A stretch of DNA of 64,000 bases from contig JAXLUN010000009.1 of the NCBI GenBank assembly GCA_046329535.1, forward strand, positions 1-64,000, read 5' to 3'. The position numbers were made by a program, and so were the translations under genes. This stretch comes from Bog-950 sp046329535. Its GTDB lineage: Bacteria > Bacteroidota > Bacteroidia > Chitinophagales > LD1. A model generated the notes under the pieces. The model had not been told where the DNA came from. It worked only from the letters and a program-made list of their open reading frames with translations, and searched no databases. Shown one piece after another: positions 50,771 through 60,934 of this stretch; position 1 is the stretch's first letter, and each line of letters opens with the position of its first letter.

Positions 50771-52038
50771 GCTGCAATTATCAGGTAATAATTCTTCTTT
50801 CCCTTTTGTATCAGGAGATATTTTCCGTGCAGCAACTGCTGAGCGGTGACTTTATTATCGAGGCTTATCTTTTCTTTGTTCACACTCACGCCATTACCTT
50901 GAATTATTTTACGCGCTTCTCCTTTTGAAGAGAAAACTGAAGTTTTTTCACCCAGCAAAGCCACCGGGTCTACTTCTACACCAAAAAAATCACGTTCTAC
51001 CCTGAAAGTAATATCCGCATCAAAAGCATCTTCAATCTCTTCGCCCGATAAACCTTTAAATGCTTCAAATGAAGAACCGAAAAGAATATCGGTAGTTTCT
51101 TTGGCTCGTAATAAAACCTCCTCGCTGTGAACCCGGGCAGTTACTTCTTCGGCAAGTGCTTTTTGTAATATACGTAAATGTGGAGCCTCATTATGTTGCT
51201 TTTCCAGCAATTCAATTTCCTCTCTGCTTTTCAGCGAAAAAATACGTATCAAATTAGGTGCATCCGAATCGCTCGTATTTAACCAGAACTGATAAAACTT
51301 ATAAGGGGAAGTTTTTCGAGCATCCAGCCAAATATTACCTCCCTCGCTCTTCCCAAACTTAGTGCCATCGGCCTTCTTGATCAGTTGTGTGGTTAAGGCA
51401 AAAGCTTCACCGCCATCTTTACGCCTGATCAACTCCGTTCCAGTAACAATATTCCCCCACTGATCACTACCACCCAGTTGAAGTTTTACCTGCCTGTTTT
51501 TCCAAAGCCAGTAAAAATCGTATCCCTGAATGAGCTGGTAAGTAAACTCAGTAAAACTCATCCCCGTTTCTAAACGGTTTTGAACAGAGTCCTTTGCCAG
51601 CATATAATTAATGGAAATATGCTTGCCTACATCCCGTATAAAATCAAGAAAGGAAAAATTCTTAAACCAATCATAGTTATTCACTATTTCGGCACTGTTT
51701 GCACCACAGTTGAAATCCAGAAACTTCTCCAGTTGTTTTTTCTGACAATCAAGATTATACTGAATTTCATCTAAAGTAAGCAATGAGCGTTCAGCAGTTT
51801 TACCTGAAGGATCCCCAACCCGGCCGGTAGCCCCGCCAATCAAAGCCAGGGGTTTGTGTCCGCACCGTTGAAAATGCATCAGGGTCATTACCTGAACCAT
51901 ATTACCAATACCCAAAGAATCTGCAGTTGGATCAAAACCGATATAGCCAATCACCATTTCCTTATTCAACAATTCCTCGGTGCCCGGCATGATGTCATGC
52001 AGCATGTTTCTCCACTTAAGCTCTTCTATAAAGTTCAT
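50767..52038 (-). CDS. tyrS: Tyrosyl-tRNA synthetase
   Basis: A 423-residue class Ic aminoacyl-tRNA synthetase. HIGH-like motif in DPTADSLGIGN near 36-46, KMSKS-like motif KFGKSEGG near 232-239, tRNA-binding region toward the C-terminus, and an S4-like RNA-binding end (GEARKIIQGNGVSVNKEKI). It attaches tyrosine to tRNA(Tyr). It stands alone apart from the overlapping lipoprotein gene. Confidence 0.96.
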   Translation of the reverse strand: MNFIEELKWRNMLHDIMPGTEELLNKEMVIGYIGFDPTADSLGIGNMVQVMTLMHFQRCGHKPLALIGGATGRVGDPSGKTAERSLLTLDEIQYNLDCQKKQLEKFLDFNCGANSAEIVNNYDWFKNFSFLDFIRDVGKHISINYMLAKDSVQNRLETGMSFTEFTYQLIQGYDFYWLWKNRQVKLQLGGSDQWGNIVTGTELIRRKDGGEAFALTTQLIKKADGTKFGKSEGGNIWLDARKTSPYKFYQFWLNTSDSDAPNLIRIFSLKSREEIELLEKQHNEAPHLRILQKALAEEVTARVHSEEVLLRAKETTDILFGSSFEAFKGLSGEEIEDAFDADITFRVERDFFGVEVDPVALLGEKTSVFSSKGEARKIIQGNGVSVNKEKISLDNKVTAQQLLHGKYLLIQKGKKNYYLIIAA

Positions 52039-52246
52039 CTCCTATTTTTTCTGTTCAATTGCGAATTTGCACAAACCTAAGATATTACACTAAATCAAAT
52101 CTATACATCTTACAGATTGTCTTAAAATTTCCATGTAGTTGAAATGAGTTGCCAGAAATGGTAACTAGTTGGGAGTTTATCTGATTGTATCATTTGAGTC
52201 ACCATATTTCCAGTATTCCTACATTATTGCGTTCTTCGTTTGACTC

Positions 52247-52903
52247 ATGCATTTTCTATCACATTTTTTTGTGGAACAAGTCGAACAAGGGCCTTACTTT
52301 ACTTTAGGCTTGATTATGCCCGACCTAACAACTAGCTTCTCTAAATACTACAATTCAACTATTTCAAAAAACACAGCCCCTGAACAGGAGGAGTTGAGAC
52401 TTATTCATCAGGGTATTTTACAACATTACACTGGTGATAAATGGTTTCACCAATCTGCAGCATTTAATGATGCAGTGACTCAGAGCATTCATCATTTTAC
52501 CCGAGCCGGACTAAACAGAAACAGATTACGGTTATCGGTTATAGCACACTTGACTATGGAGATGATGATTGACCGTCAAATAGTCTTATACCACACTGAA
52601 TTGTGCGATACCTTTTATCAGGAAGTTAATCATATAGAAGAGGATGTAATTGATGCTTTTTTTGCCTATTACAAGCTGAACATTGTAAAGAACAATTTTT
52701 TACCTAAATTTCAGTTTTTCAGGCGAAGAAAATACCTTTATTTATTTACCGAGTTAGAGAATCTTATTGTCGGATTGAACCGTATATATGGCTCGGCAAC
52801 TAAAATAGAATTTACGAACGCTGAAAAAACAATGCTGCTGGCCGCTTTACACAATATTGATAACGAGTTACGTTATAGCTGGCAGGAAATTTTGAAAAGA
52901 TAA
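52247..52903 (+). CDS. Conserved hypothetical protein, AcpH-like
   Basis: A 218-residue protein, mostly helical. The N-terminus MHFLSHFFVEQ, the segment YFTLGLIMPDLTTSF and HQGILQHYTGDKWFHQS recall the acyl-carrier-protein phosphodiesterase AcpH, which has His and Asp at similar early positions. The match is weak, and the true role is unknown. It sits just before a PorV/PorQ-like gene (3-bp gap) and may belong to the same transcript. The 208-bp upstream gap after tyrS shows no exact -7 box. Confidence 0.6.
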   Translation: MHFLSHFFVEQVEQGPYFTLGLIMPDLTTSFSKYYNSTISKNTAPEQEELRLIHQGILQHYTGDKWFHQSAAFNDAVTQSIHHFTRAGLNRNRLRLSVIAHLTMEMMIDRQIVLYHTELCDTFYQEVNHIEEDVIDAFFAYYKLNIVKNNFLPKFQFFRRRKYLYLFTELENLIVGLNRIYGSATKIEFTNAEKTMLLAALHNIDNELRYSWQEILKR

Positions 52904-52906
52904 AAC

Positions 52907-54019
52907 ATGATGAAAAAGACTTTAGCCGTTGTTGTAATCTTAATCAGTTCTACGGTATTGTTTTCGCAAACCGTACGCAAATACAGCAATGAGTTTTTAC
53001 AGATAGGAGTAGGTGCACGTGGGTTAGGAATGAGTAATGCACAGGTAGCCACTACATCGGATGTATATTCAAATTACTACAATCCTGCCGGGTTGATTTA
53101 CATACCTAACACCTTTCAGTTAGGTATTATGCATAGCGAGTATTTTGCCGGTATTGCTAAATACGATTACGTTTCGCTGGCAGTGCCTATTAAAGCGCAG
53201 AAAAGTGTTATCGGGTTCTCATTTGTTCGTTTTGGAGTTGATGACATTCCCAATACCCTCTTTCTGGTTCAACCTGATGGAAGTGTAGATTACACAAAAA
53301 TCACCTCCTTCAGCGCGGCCGATTATGCATTTCAGTTATACTATGCACAACAGTTACCCATTAAAGGATTGACAATAGGAGGAACGGCTAAAGTTATTTA
53401 CCGCCAAATAGGAAAATTTGCCAAGGCTTTTGGCTTTGGTATTGATTTAGGTTTACAATATAGATTAAAACAGTGGCGCGTTGGGTTTATGGCTCGCGAT
53501 ATTACAAGCACTTTCAACTCCTGGAACATTACTTTTAACGATGCAGAAAAACAGGTATTACTGCAAACCAATAATGCCCTGCCGAAAAACAGCCTGGAAA
53601 TTACCGCGCCTATGTTCATTCTGGGAGCTGCCTATGAGGGTAACATCAAGAACAAATTCTTCATTACACCTGAAGTTAATTTTGGATTAACTACTGATGG
53701 AAAGCGCAATGTATTAGTAGCGGCCAAACCTATCAGTATTGATATGAACATTGGTCTGGAGCTGAAATATGTGCCCGCCAAAGATATAGATGTAGCTGTG
53801 AGAACCGGTGTGGGCAACTTGCAACGCTCTACTGATGAACTTGGTAAAAAGCGTTTTACTGTTTCTCCAAACATTGGCGCAGGAGTACATGTAAAGATAG
53901 TATCACTGGACTACGCTTTGACTAACCTGACAACCATTAAGGATCAGGATGGTGGTGCAGGACTTTACTCGCATGTTATTTCATTACGATTAGACATTAA
54001 CAAAAAGCCGAAAGACTAG
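52907..54019 (+). CDS. PorV/PorQ-family outer membrane protein of T9SS
   Basis: A 370-residue exported protein with a signal peptide (about 1-20). The mature start KYSNEFLQIGVGARGLGMSNAQVATTSDVYSNYYNPAGL is the signature of the PorV/PorQ family, related to FadL-type beta-barrels. The rest is beta-rich and ends in ISLRLDI, an aromatic/hydrophobic barrel end. PorV shuttles T9SS cargo to the sortase; whether this is PorV itself or the PorQ relative is undecided. It lies 24 bp before the PorU2-like gene, which supports a T9SS role. Confidence 0.85.
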   Translation: MMKKTLAVVVILISSTVLFSQTVRKYSNEFLQIGVGARGLGMSNAQVATTSDVYSNYYNPAGLIYIPNTFQLGIMHSEYFAGIAKYDYVSLAVPIKAQKSVIGFSFVRFGVDDIPNTLFLVQPDGSVDYTKITSFSAADYAFQLYYAQQLPIKGLTIGGTAKVIYRQIGKFAKAFGFGIDLGLQYRLKQWRVGFMARDITSTFNSWNITFNDAEKQVLLQTNNALPKNSLEITAPMFILGAAYEGNIKNKFFITPEVNFGLTTDGKRNVLVAAKPISIDMNIGLELKYVPAKDIDVAVRTGVGNLQRSTDELGKKRFTVSPNIGAGVHVKIVSLDYALTNLTTIKDQDGGAGLYSHVISLRLDINKKPKD

Positions 54020-54043
54020 TATTTCACCTTTGATTATTCGTGC

Positions 54044-56707
54044 ATGAAAAAACTTTTACTCCCGCTTTTATTTGCCGCACTTGCACTCCATTCCAAAGCC
54101 CAGACCTATGGAAATGAATGGATAGATTACAGTCGCGTGCACTACAAAATAAAAATAACACAGGATGGCTTTTATAGGGTTCCGTACGCTACACTGGCAG
54201 CTACTATCCCCAATGTGGGAGCAATCAATCCCAATAACCTGGTCTTGTTTCATAATGGCCAGAAAGTGCCTATTTACATTTCCAGCAACACAAGTTTAGG
54301 CCCGAGCGATTACATTGAATTTTATGGCAAGAAGAATATTGGTGATGTAGACAGCGTGCTTTATAGTAACGGAAGTAAGCAGTCGCACATATACCATAGC
54401 TTGTTTACCGATACATCCGTTTACTTTCTTACCACCAATAGCCAAACCAATAACCCCAGATTTACAGAGATTTCAAATAACCTAACCAACCTTCCTTCCA
54501 AAGAAGAATACTTCATTTCACAATCCAGACTTATCCTGGCCAATCCATCCAGCAGCAATTCTTATTTCTCGGGCAAGTATTATTCAGTAGGTAGTTCCGA
54601 AGTCTACAAATCCACTTTTGAAGATGGAGAAGGATTTACAAACAATACTTTTTTTGGCAGTATTTCCAGTGGAGGAAGTACTCCTCAGCAGGTGAATCAA
54701 ATATTAAGTATTGCTACTCCGGGTATCTATACAGGTGGTCCTGATGCCACTTTTAAAACATCTTACGTTAACAACTCGAACGAATTTCACGATGTAAAAA
54801 TCTTTATCAACAATAATCAGGTTCAGGCTCAATCTACTTTTGGCTTCAAGTTGAATAAACTCAGCCTGACTGTTCCTCTCGCCAACCTGACAAGTGGAAA
54901 CAACAGTGTTACCTACTCTACCTACGACCAGTCTTTAAGCAAACGTCAGAATAGTGTATCGTATTTAGAACTGGATTATCCGAGAGTTTTTGACTTTGGC
55001 GGACAAAACAACTTTTATTTTCAGATAGCTGCCGATGCCGCGAACAAAAAATATCTTGAAATTTCTAACTTCAACGATAACGGGACGCAGCCCATTTTAT
55101 ATGATTTAACCAACGGAATTTACTATCGCTCAACTCAGACCAGTGGCAGTAGCCCTATAAAGTATCAGATTCTGGCGTCTCCACTCAATCGCGAAATGCT
55201 GTTAAGAAGCAACGATAACTCATCGGTGAATATCATTTCTCAAATAACCCCGGTATCTTTTATCAATTATGGAAACACTACCAATCAGGGCAATTACCTG
55301 ATTATATCCAATACGAAACTGTTTAATGATGGAAATGGTAATAACCGTGTAGAAGAATACCGTCAATACCGCGATATAGTAGCTAATCCCACTTCCGGAA
55401 AATATACCGCCCGTATATTCGATATTGATCAGCTATACGACCAGTTTGCCTACGGGGTTAGAAAGTCACCTTTATCTATCCGCAACTTTATTGAGTTTGC
55501 TAAAAATACCTGGACAGGCATACAGCCTGAATACGTTTTTCTAATTGGTAAAGGCAGAGAATATCCAGATACCCGCACCGGGGGCAGCGGCACCACGCAA
55601 TGCCTGATTCCAACCTTCGGCTATCCGGGTTCTGACAACTTACTGGCAGCGACAAGAAGCAGTGATTTACCGACTGTAAGTATAGGGCGCTTAGCTGCCG
55701 AGACGGGAAATGATGTTGCTGTTTATCTGCAGAAAATAAGAGAATATGAAGATGAACAAAATCAATACAGCGCCACACAAGCCATTACTCCTAAACTATG
55801 GCAAAAACAAGTATTGCATTTCAGCGGAGGAACAGGGCTGAACGAGCAAGCATTATTCAAATACTACCTGCAAAATTATAAGGGCGTAGTGCAGGATACC
55901 TTGTGGGGAGCTAACGTTACTACCTTCTCTAAAACCGACAACAACCCTATCAGTCAGGCCTTATCACAGATTATCCGAAATCAGATTGAGGCAGGAGCAT
56001 CTCTGATTACGTTTTTTGGCCACTCAGCCACTGGAGCCTTTGATTTCAGCATCGATGAACCCGAGAACTACACCAACGCAGGTAAATATCCGGTTATCCT
56101 TTCCAATGGATGCTTTGCCGGATTCATTCACGATGTTTCAAAAGGTTATAGTGAGCGTTTTGTCTTGCTTCCGGATAAAGGAGCCATAGCGTTTATTGCT
56201 ACCAGCAGTTTATCAACCTCTTCAGGGCTTGACAAATTCAGTTCTCGTTTCTATCAGAATAACAGTGTAAATAACTATCAGAATCAACTGGGCAAAACGT
56301 TAAAGGAATCAGCCAGTAATTTACTCAGCGACCCGGGTGCTACAGACTTTGATGATATGGTTGCCTACGAAATGACTCTGCATGGTGACCCCGGAATTTT
56401 CATGAACCAATATCCTAAACCGGATTACGCTATCGAAGCCTCCTCTGTGTATTTTTCTCCCTCAACGGTTACCCCCGGCCTTGATTCATTTGAAGTAAAT
56501 GTAATCATCACTAATTTGGGTCAGGCTATTGATGACTCCATTTCGGTAACTCTCCGCAGAACCATATTTGATGCCAATAACAATCCATCGGTTTATAACA
56601 TGCAAATGAATGTTGTAGCGCCCTATTATATAGATATCGTTACCTTTAAAGTGCCTGTAAATATTTTTATCCTTGGCTATGACAAAACTTACTTGAGCCT
56701 TATATAG
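54044..56707 (+). CDS. PorU2-like C25 peptidase of T9SS, N-terminal part
   Basis: The first 887 residues of a protein that should be about 1700 long. Signal peptide 1-19 (ALALHSKAQ). A long N-terminal beta region with repeated GNEWIDYSRVHYKIKI-like strands is followed by a gingipain-type C25 domain: FLIGKGREYPDTR near 500, LPTVSIGRLAAETGNDV, FFGHSATGAF with catalytic His near 659 and LSNGCFAGFIHD with catalytic Cys near 690. It matches PorU2-type putative sortases. The frame breaks at 56707; the coding signal continues in shifting frames to 57720, then cleanly from 57721 to 59160. Confidence 0.85.
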   Translation: MKKLLLPLLFAALALHSKAQTYGNEWIDYSRVHYKIKITQDGFYRVPYATLAATIPNVGAINPNNLVLFHNGQKVPIYISSNTSLGPSDYIEFYGKKNIGDVDSVLYSNGSKQSHIYHSLFTDTSVYFLTTNSQTNNPRFTEISNNLTNLPSKEEYFISQSRLILANPSSSNSYFSGKYYSVGSSEVYKSTFEDGEGFTNNTFFGSISSGGSTPQQVNQILSIATPGIYTGGPDATFKTSYVNNSNEFHDVKIFINNNQVQAQSTFGFKLNKLSLTVPLANLTSGNNSVTYSTYDQSLSKRQNSVSYLELDYPRVFDFGGQNNFYFQIAADAANKKYLEISNFNDNGTQPILYDLTNGIYYRSTQTSGSSPIKYQILASPLNREMLLRSNDNSSVNIISQITPVSFINYGNTTNQGNYLIISNTKLFNDGNGNNRVEEYRQYRDIVANPTSGKYTARIFDIDQLYDQFAYGVRKSPLSIRNFIEFAKNTWTGIQPEYVFLIGKGREYPDTRTGGSGTTQCLIPTFGYPGSDNLLAATRSSDLPTVSIGRLAAETGNDVAVYLQKIREYEDEQNQYSATQAITPKLWQKQVLHFSGGTGLNEQALFKYYLQNYKGVVQDTLWGANVTTFSKTDNNPISQALSQIIRNQIEAGASLITFFGHSATGAFDFSIDEPENYTNAGKYPVILSNGCFAGFIHDVSKGYSERFVLLPDKGAIAFIATSSLSTSSGLDKFSSRFYQNNSVNNYQNQLGKTLKESASNLLSDPGATDFDDMVAYEMTLHGDPGIFMNQYPKPDYAIEASSVYFSPSTVTPGLDSFEVNVIITNLGQAIDDSISVTLRRTIFDANNNPSVYNMQMNVVAPYYIDIVTFKVPVNIFILGYDKTYLSLI

Positions 56708-57720
56708 ATGCCGGTTTTAAGATTGATGAAATGGCAGAACAGAATAACGGTCTGTTAGCTCCTGTTTCCATCTACATTCAAAACGATGATATTTTGCCTA
56801 TATACCCGTATGAGTTTTGGCGGAGTAGTTCCTCAACAGGGAGTAACTTTAAAGGCATCTTTACCATCAATCCATTTGTTCGCCAGAAACTACAAGCTTC
56901 AGATTGATACGTCTGAGTTGTTTCTGAATCCGCTGGAGTCTACCGTTATCTATCAGGCTGGTGGTGTAGTTCACTGGACGCCTCCAGCATTACTTACACT
57001 GACAAAGATGGTTTATTACTGGCGCGTAGGTAAAGATTCAGCCGGTGCCACTCGGCATTACAGTTCGTTTATTTATCTGGCTAATGAATATCAAGATGGG
57101 TGGAACTAATCACACTATTATCAGTGGCTGAAAGATGATTATATAAACATGAGTTTAGATAATGATCGTATCTTCCGCTTTCCTCCTACCACCAACGAAA
57201 TTCATGTGTTGACTCGGTAATGGATTGGTAAACAACCTAAACTTGAAACCTGGGTTAAATTATAATACACCCAATGAATAATGTTGAGAATGGGGGTGCG
57301 GATTTTTAAATGGTTTAACTTTTGCCATCATTGATATTACGTTAGGTGTAACGCTGGAAAGCATTAACATGGATGGCAATACCTTTATGATAAGTTCAGT
57401 AACATGGCATTGCAGCTTATCAATATTTCCGTCAAACAGGTTTTGATTTTTCTACTACTGGAACTACGTTAACTTAGCAGAGCCTTGGTTACAACTATCA
57501 AACGGTTTATTGATTCTATCCCTTCGGGTAGCGGTGTTTTATCGTATTCTGGTCAATCAGGTTCCATTTACCAATTGGGACACCATACTGGTTCAGGCTT
57601 TGGTGTTTCTGGTTTTGGTCAGGCACAATTATTTAAAAACGGAAGCACACGACCACTGGTTTTCTTCATCAAAAGGCAATGTAACTACAATCCGTTTTTG
57701 CTTACAAACTGAATTATACG
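56708..57720 (+). pseudogene. Frame-damaged middle of the PorU2-like gene
   Basis: About 1 kb in which the PorU2 coding signal jumps between frames. Recognisable pieces include IDAGFKIDEMAEQNNG (after 56700), PQQGVTLKAS (near 56830), LQIDTSELFLNP, MVYYWRVGKDSAGATRHYSS and GWN followed by TAA where GWNQSHYYQW is expected, then FRFPPTTNEIHVL, LGVTLESINMDGNTF, RFIDSIPSG and FVFF-like ends. Several single-base indels and at least one substitution stop are needed to explain it, while 2.6 kb before and 1.4 kb after are clean. A local quality problem is more likely than gene decay. Confidence 0.6.
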
Positions 57721-59160
57721 GTGCCCCTTGATACGTCCTTTACCTTTATCGGCAAATGGAATACCGGTAATTTTACTTCTCCCAAAATTGGTCCTGCTGT
57801 AGAATGGGGAAGCGTGCATTGGAATCGTCAACCACTAAATGGACTACCGACCGACCAAGATTCTCTGGACATCTATGGAGTTCGTGTAAATGGTATAGAT
57901 ACCCTGTTGTTAACTACCAGCAACAACAATAACCTGATCAGTAACCTAGATGCCTCTGTTTATCCTTACCTGAAGTTGAGGTTAAGAAGTACCGATGATT
58001 CTCTCCGTACACCAACTCAGTTAGATTACTGGAGAGTGTTGTATAAAAAACCTCCCGAAGCGGCTATCAATCCGGCTGCCTGGTTTAAGTTTACTGATAC
58101 GTTGAATCTGGGGCAGAGTCTCCATCTGGAAATTGCCTTAGAGAATGTATCTAACGTTGATATGGATAGTATGCAAACCAAGTATACTATTCGAGATGTG
58201 GCACTCAGCACTCAAAACTATTATATCCGCTACGATTCATTGCGCGGACTTGACACTATGATTCTGGTGTTTGACCTGCCGGTTAACAGCACCAGTTATG
58301 CCGGGCTGAATCGACTGATTTTAGAGGCTAATCCGGATAATGATCAGATTGAGCAGTATCACTTCAACAACTTTGCGGAGATTGCATTTACCAGTGTGTC
58401 TGATAAAATAAACCCGCTGCTGGATGTCACTTTTGATGGCGAACATATTTTCAACGGAGATATCGTTTCAGGGAAACCAAATATTCTGATTGTACTGAAA
58501 GATGAAAACAAGTATCTGGCATTGAATGATACTTCCCTGATGAATGTTTATCTGAAATTTCCAGGAGAATCGATTCCGCGCAGAATGAATTTTGATGATG
58601 TGGTGATGAAGTTTTATCCGGCCGACTCTAATAATCTGAGCAAAAACAATCGCGCACAGATTGAGCTAAAACCTACTTTAAATGTAGATGGCATCTACGA
58701 GTTGCTGGTGAAAGACCGTGACCGGATGGGAAACAACAGCAGCAGCAGCAATCTGAATGAGAGTAACGTATTTTACGATTACAAAACCACCTTCGAAGTC
58801 ATCAACAAGGCGATGATTACGAATGTGCTGAACTATCCCAATCCATTTACCACATCCACCAAGTTTGTATTCACCATTACCGGTACCGAACTGCCCGATA
58901 TTCTGAAGATTCAGATAATGACTGTCAAGGGCACGGTAGTAAAAGAAATATCGAAGGATGAACTTGGTGCGCTTCGTATCGGCCGCAACATCACCGAATA
59001 TACGTGGGATGGCCGCGATAGCTACGGTGATTTGCTCGCAAACGGTGTTTATTTCTATCGGGTGGTAACGCGAATGGATAATAAAGATATGGAACACCTG
59101 AGCCAGAGCTATGATAAATACTTTAAAAAAGGATTTGGCAAAATGGTGATTATCCGATAA
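57721..59160 (+). CDS. PorU2-like protein, C-terminal part
   Basis: The last 479 codons of the PorU2-like gene, in one clean frame. It has a long beta-rich region (WRVLYKKPPEAAINP, LNDTSLMNVYLKFPG) and a C-terminal FlgD-like/T9SS-type end: NVLNYPNPFTTSTKFVF, then WDGRDSYGDLLANGVYFYRV. The reading opens with a GTG at 57721, but this is an artefact of the upstream frame damage, not a true start. Confidence 0.75.
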   Translation: MPLDTSFTFIGKWNTGNFTSPKIGPAVEWGSVHWNRQPLNGLPTDQDSLDIYGVRVNGIDTLLLTTSNNNNLISNLDASVYPYLKLRLRSTDDSLRTPTQLDYWRVLYKKPPEAAINPAAWFKFTDTLNLGQSLHLEIALENVSNVDMDSMQTKYTIRDVALSTQNYYIRYDSLRGLDTMILVFDLPVNSTSYAGLNRLILEANPDNDQIEQYHFNNFAEIAFTSVSDKINPLLDVTFDGEHIFNGDIVSGKPNILIVLKDENKYLALNDTSLMNVYLKFPGESIPRRMNFDDVVMKFYPADSNNLSKNNRAQIELKPTLNVDGIYELLVKDRDRMGNNSSSSNLNESNVFYDYKTTFEVINKAMITNVLNYPNPFTTSTKFVFTITGTELPDILKIQIMTVKGTVVKEISKDELGALRIGRNITEYTWDGRDSYGDLLANGVYFYRVVTRMDNKDMEHLSQSYDKYFKKGFGKMVIIR

Positions 59161-59201
59161 CCGTTTTGCCTTGATTTTGTTTTTAATCTATTCTTGCCGT
59201 T

Positions 59202-59522
59202 ATGTTCGATACATCCAGATATTTTCCTGCAGTCTGCACTTTTACATTGCTACTTAACAGCTGTAAAAATTCACCCGATTGTCATGCCTACACCGGCACC
59301 TATAATGACCGGGGCAAAGAGTTAACCATTGAGCAACGAGATAAAGAGTATGTATTACTGGAAGAAACATCTGAATTACCCTGTCGCTGCAACAGTAAAG
59401 GACAACTGGAAATTCAGGGGGCAAACGGGCCCGTAGTTATTCTTCTTTCAGAGAGTGCCGGTAAAAAGCGTTTCTGCTTTACCGAAGATAGTCTGCACGA
59501 AGACTGCATTTATCAGAAATAG
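59202..59522 (+). CDS. Small putative lipoprotein
   Basis: A 106-residue protein with a lipobox-like end to its signal peptide (TLLLNSCKNS, Cys21). The remainder has paired cysteines (PCRCNSKGQ, FCFTEDSLHEDC) and beta-like segments. No family is recognised. TATTCTTG, one base off a -7 box, lies 11 bp upstream. It ends 4 bp before the convergent GH5 gene. Confidence 0.6.
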   Translation: MFDTSRYFPAVCTFTLLLNSCKNSPDCHAYTGTYNDRGKELTIEQRDKEYVLLEETSELPCRCNSKGQLEIQGANGPVVILLSESAGKKRFCFTEDSLHEDCIYQK

Positions 59523-59526
59523 TAGT

Positions 59527-60834
59527 CTACCATCGCTGCACTACTATCTTTACTACAGCCGTTCGGTTACCGGAGCAAACCTGCACCAGATAGAATCCGC
59601 TTTCCAAATTCACAGGCACTTTTATATCCGGTCCGTTTGAATTGAAAGTTTCAACTAAACGACCGCTGGCATCCATAATTTTCAACTGGAACGCATCCAT
59701 ATCTTTTACCTGCACATGGAAGTTACTTCCTGGTGTAATCAAAGTTGGATAACAGGTTACACCCGGCAACTCCTGCTTTGCATGAACTACACCTGATAGC
59801 AGCGTATCTCCATATAGATGAAGTGCGTGTTTAAAACAGGGCAGCACGCTATCGGCTGAAACTACATGTGAATTAAACATGCTGAAATCCCAGCGCCAGT
59901 CCCAGTAAAACCAAGGGATTTGATTCTCATCCAGCTTATTACCTACAAACTCTATCCAATTGCAGCGACTGGCAGCATCGGCATGTTCACTGACCCCGAA
60001 TTCACCCAGAAAAACAGGCCGGTGAAAGGTGTCTTTCCAATGAATTACCCGTTCTACTCCGTTATATAGAAGTTCTTCATAAAAACTTACCGGGTTACCG
60101 GGAAAAACAGTTCCCGTAGGATAAAATGGATTATGCCAGGCAAAACCCTGATGGGTAAAGTCCAGCGGGTCGTAGCAGTGCCAGGTGTAAATCAGATTCG
60201 TATCGGCTAAAGGCTGATACGTACCAAACGACATGCCCATGCTGCCAACATTAGGAGAAACGATGATGGTGTGAGCCGTAGTATATTTACGAATGGAATC
60301 AATAGCTGCGTTAAACATGATGTTCAGCGAATCAAGAGCAAACAAGATGGCGGGTTCGTTCAGCAACTCAAATGTGTAGCGCTCGGGGTCTAAATGCTGA
60401 TAACGGTTTGCGATAGTTCCCCATACATGCGCAAAGCGGGGTAACTGATTCCTCCAGTTGTCATTGGCTAAAGTCCATTCATGATGATTGTCAATAATCA
60501 CCTTCATCTGCAGTTCATCGGCCCATTGAATGACCGAATCAATGCGCTGAAAAACGATATGATTCGTATCAACGGTATATGGAGCAATAGAGTCAACAAT
60601 GCGTGCGAAAGTAACCGGCAGACGCAGCGATTGGATACCGGCCTCTTTCATCTTAACCAGATCGCTGCGGGTATAGCCATCGGGTGTAGGCCAGTTAGCA
60701 TCCCAACCTCTCTCCAGCCAGTTCGAAATGTTCATCCCTTTGCCAAACGCTGCACATCGTTGTTGTGCAACAGACTGTGCCTTTATCTGATTCAAACAAA
60801 GAGTAATTACCAGCAGAGCGAGTATTCTTTTCAT
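59527..60834 (-). CDS. GH5 endoglucanase-like enzyme with T9SS sorting signal
   Basis: A 435-residue exported glycoside hydrolase. Signal peptide 1-19 (CLNQIKAQ). The GH5 TIM barrel starts GKGMNISNWLERGWD; acid/base Glu lies in FELLNEPAI, nucleophile Glu in FLGEFGVSEHAD, with NHHEWT and YTWHCYDPLDFTHQ as other family segments. A short T9SS type A domain ends the protein (about 360-435, CYPTLITPGSNFHVQV ... LESGFYLVQVCSGN). It probably cuts beta-1,4-glucans outside the cell; substrate not proven. The sorting signal places it at the cell surface. Confidence 0.9.
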   Translation of the reverse strand: MKRILALLVITLCLNQIKAQSVAQQRCAAFGKGMNISNWLERGWDANWPTPDGYTRSDLVKMKEAGIQSLRLPVTFARIVDSIAPYTVDTNHIVFQRIDSVIQWADELQMKVIIDNHHEWTLANDNWRNQLPRFAHVWGTIANRYQHLDPERYTFELLNEPAILFALDSLNIMFNAAIDSIRKYTTAHTIIVSPNVGSMGMSFGTYQPLADTNLIYTWHCYDPLDFTHQGFAWHNPFYPTGTVFPGNPVSFYEELLYNGVERVIHWKDTFHRPVFLGEFGVSEHADAASRCNWIEFVGNKLDENQIPWFYWDWRWDFSMFNSHVVSADSVLPCFKHALHLYGDTLLSGVVHAKQELPGVTCYPTLITPGSNFHVQVKDMDAFQLKIMDASGRLVETFNSNGPDIKVPVNLESGFYLVQVCSGNRTAVVKIVVQRW

Positions 60835-60934
60835 AAAATCTGTTTGCGATAAAATTAAATATTCAAGTTAAAGTTGAACACCCTGTTTGGCCGGCACCTG
60901 ATTCTTTAGCCCGTAATAAGAGCTGAAGCGGCAA

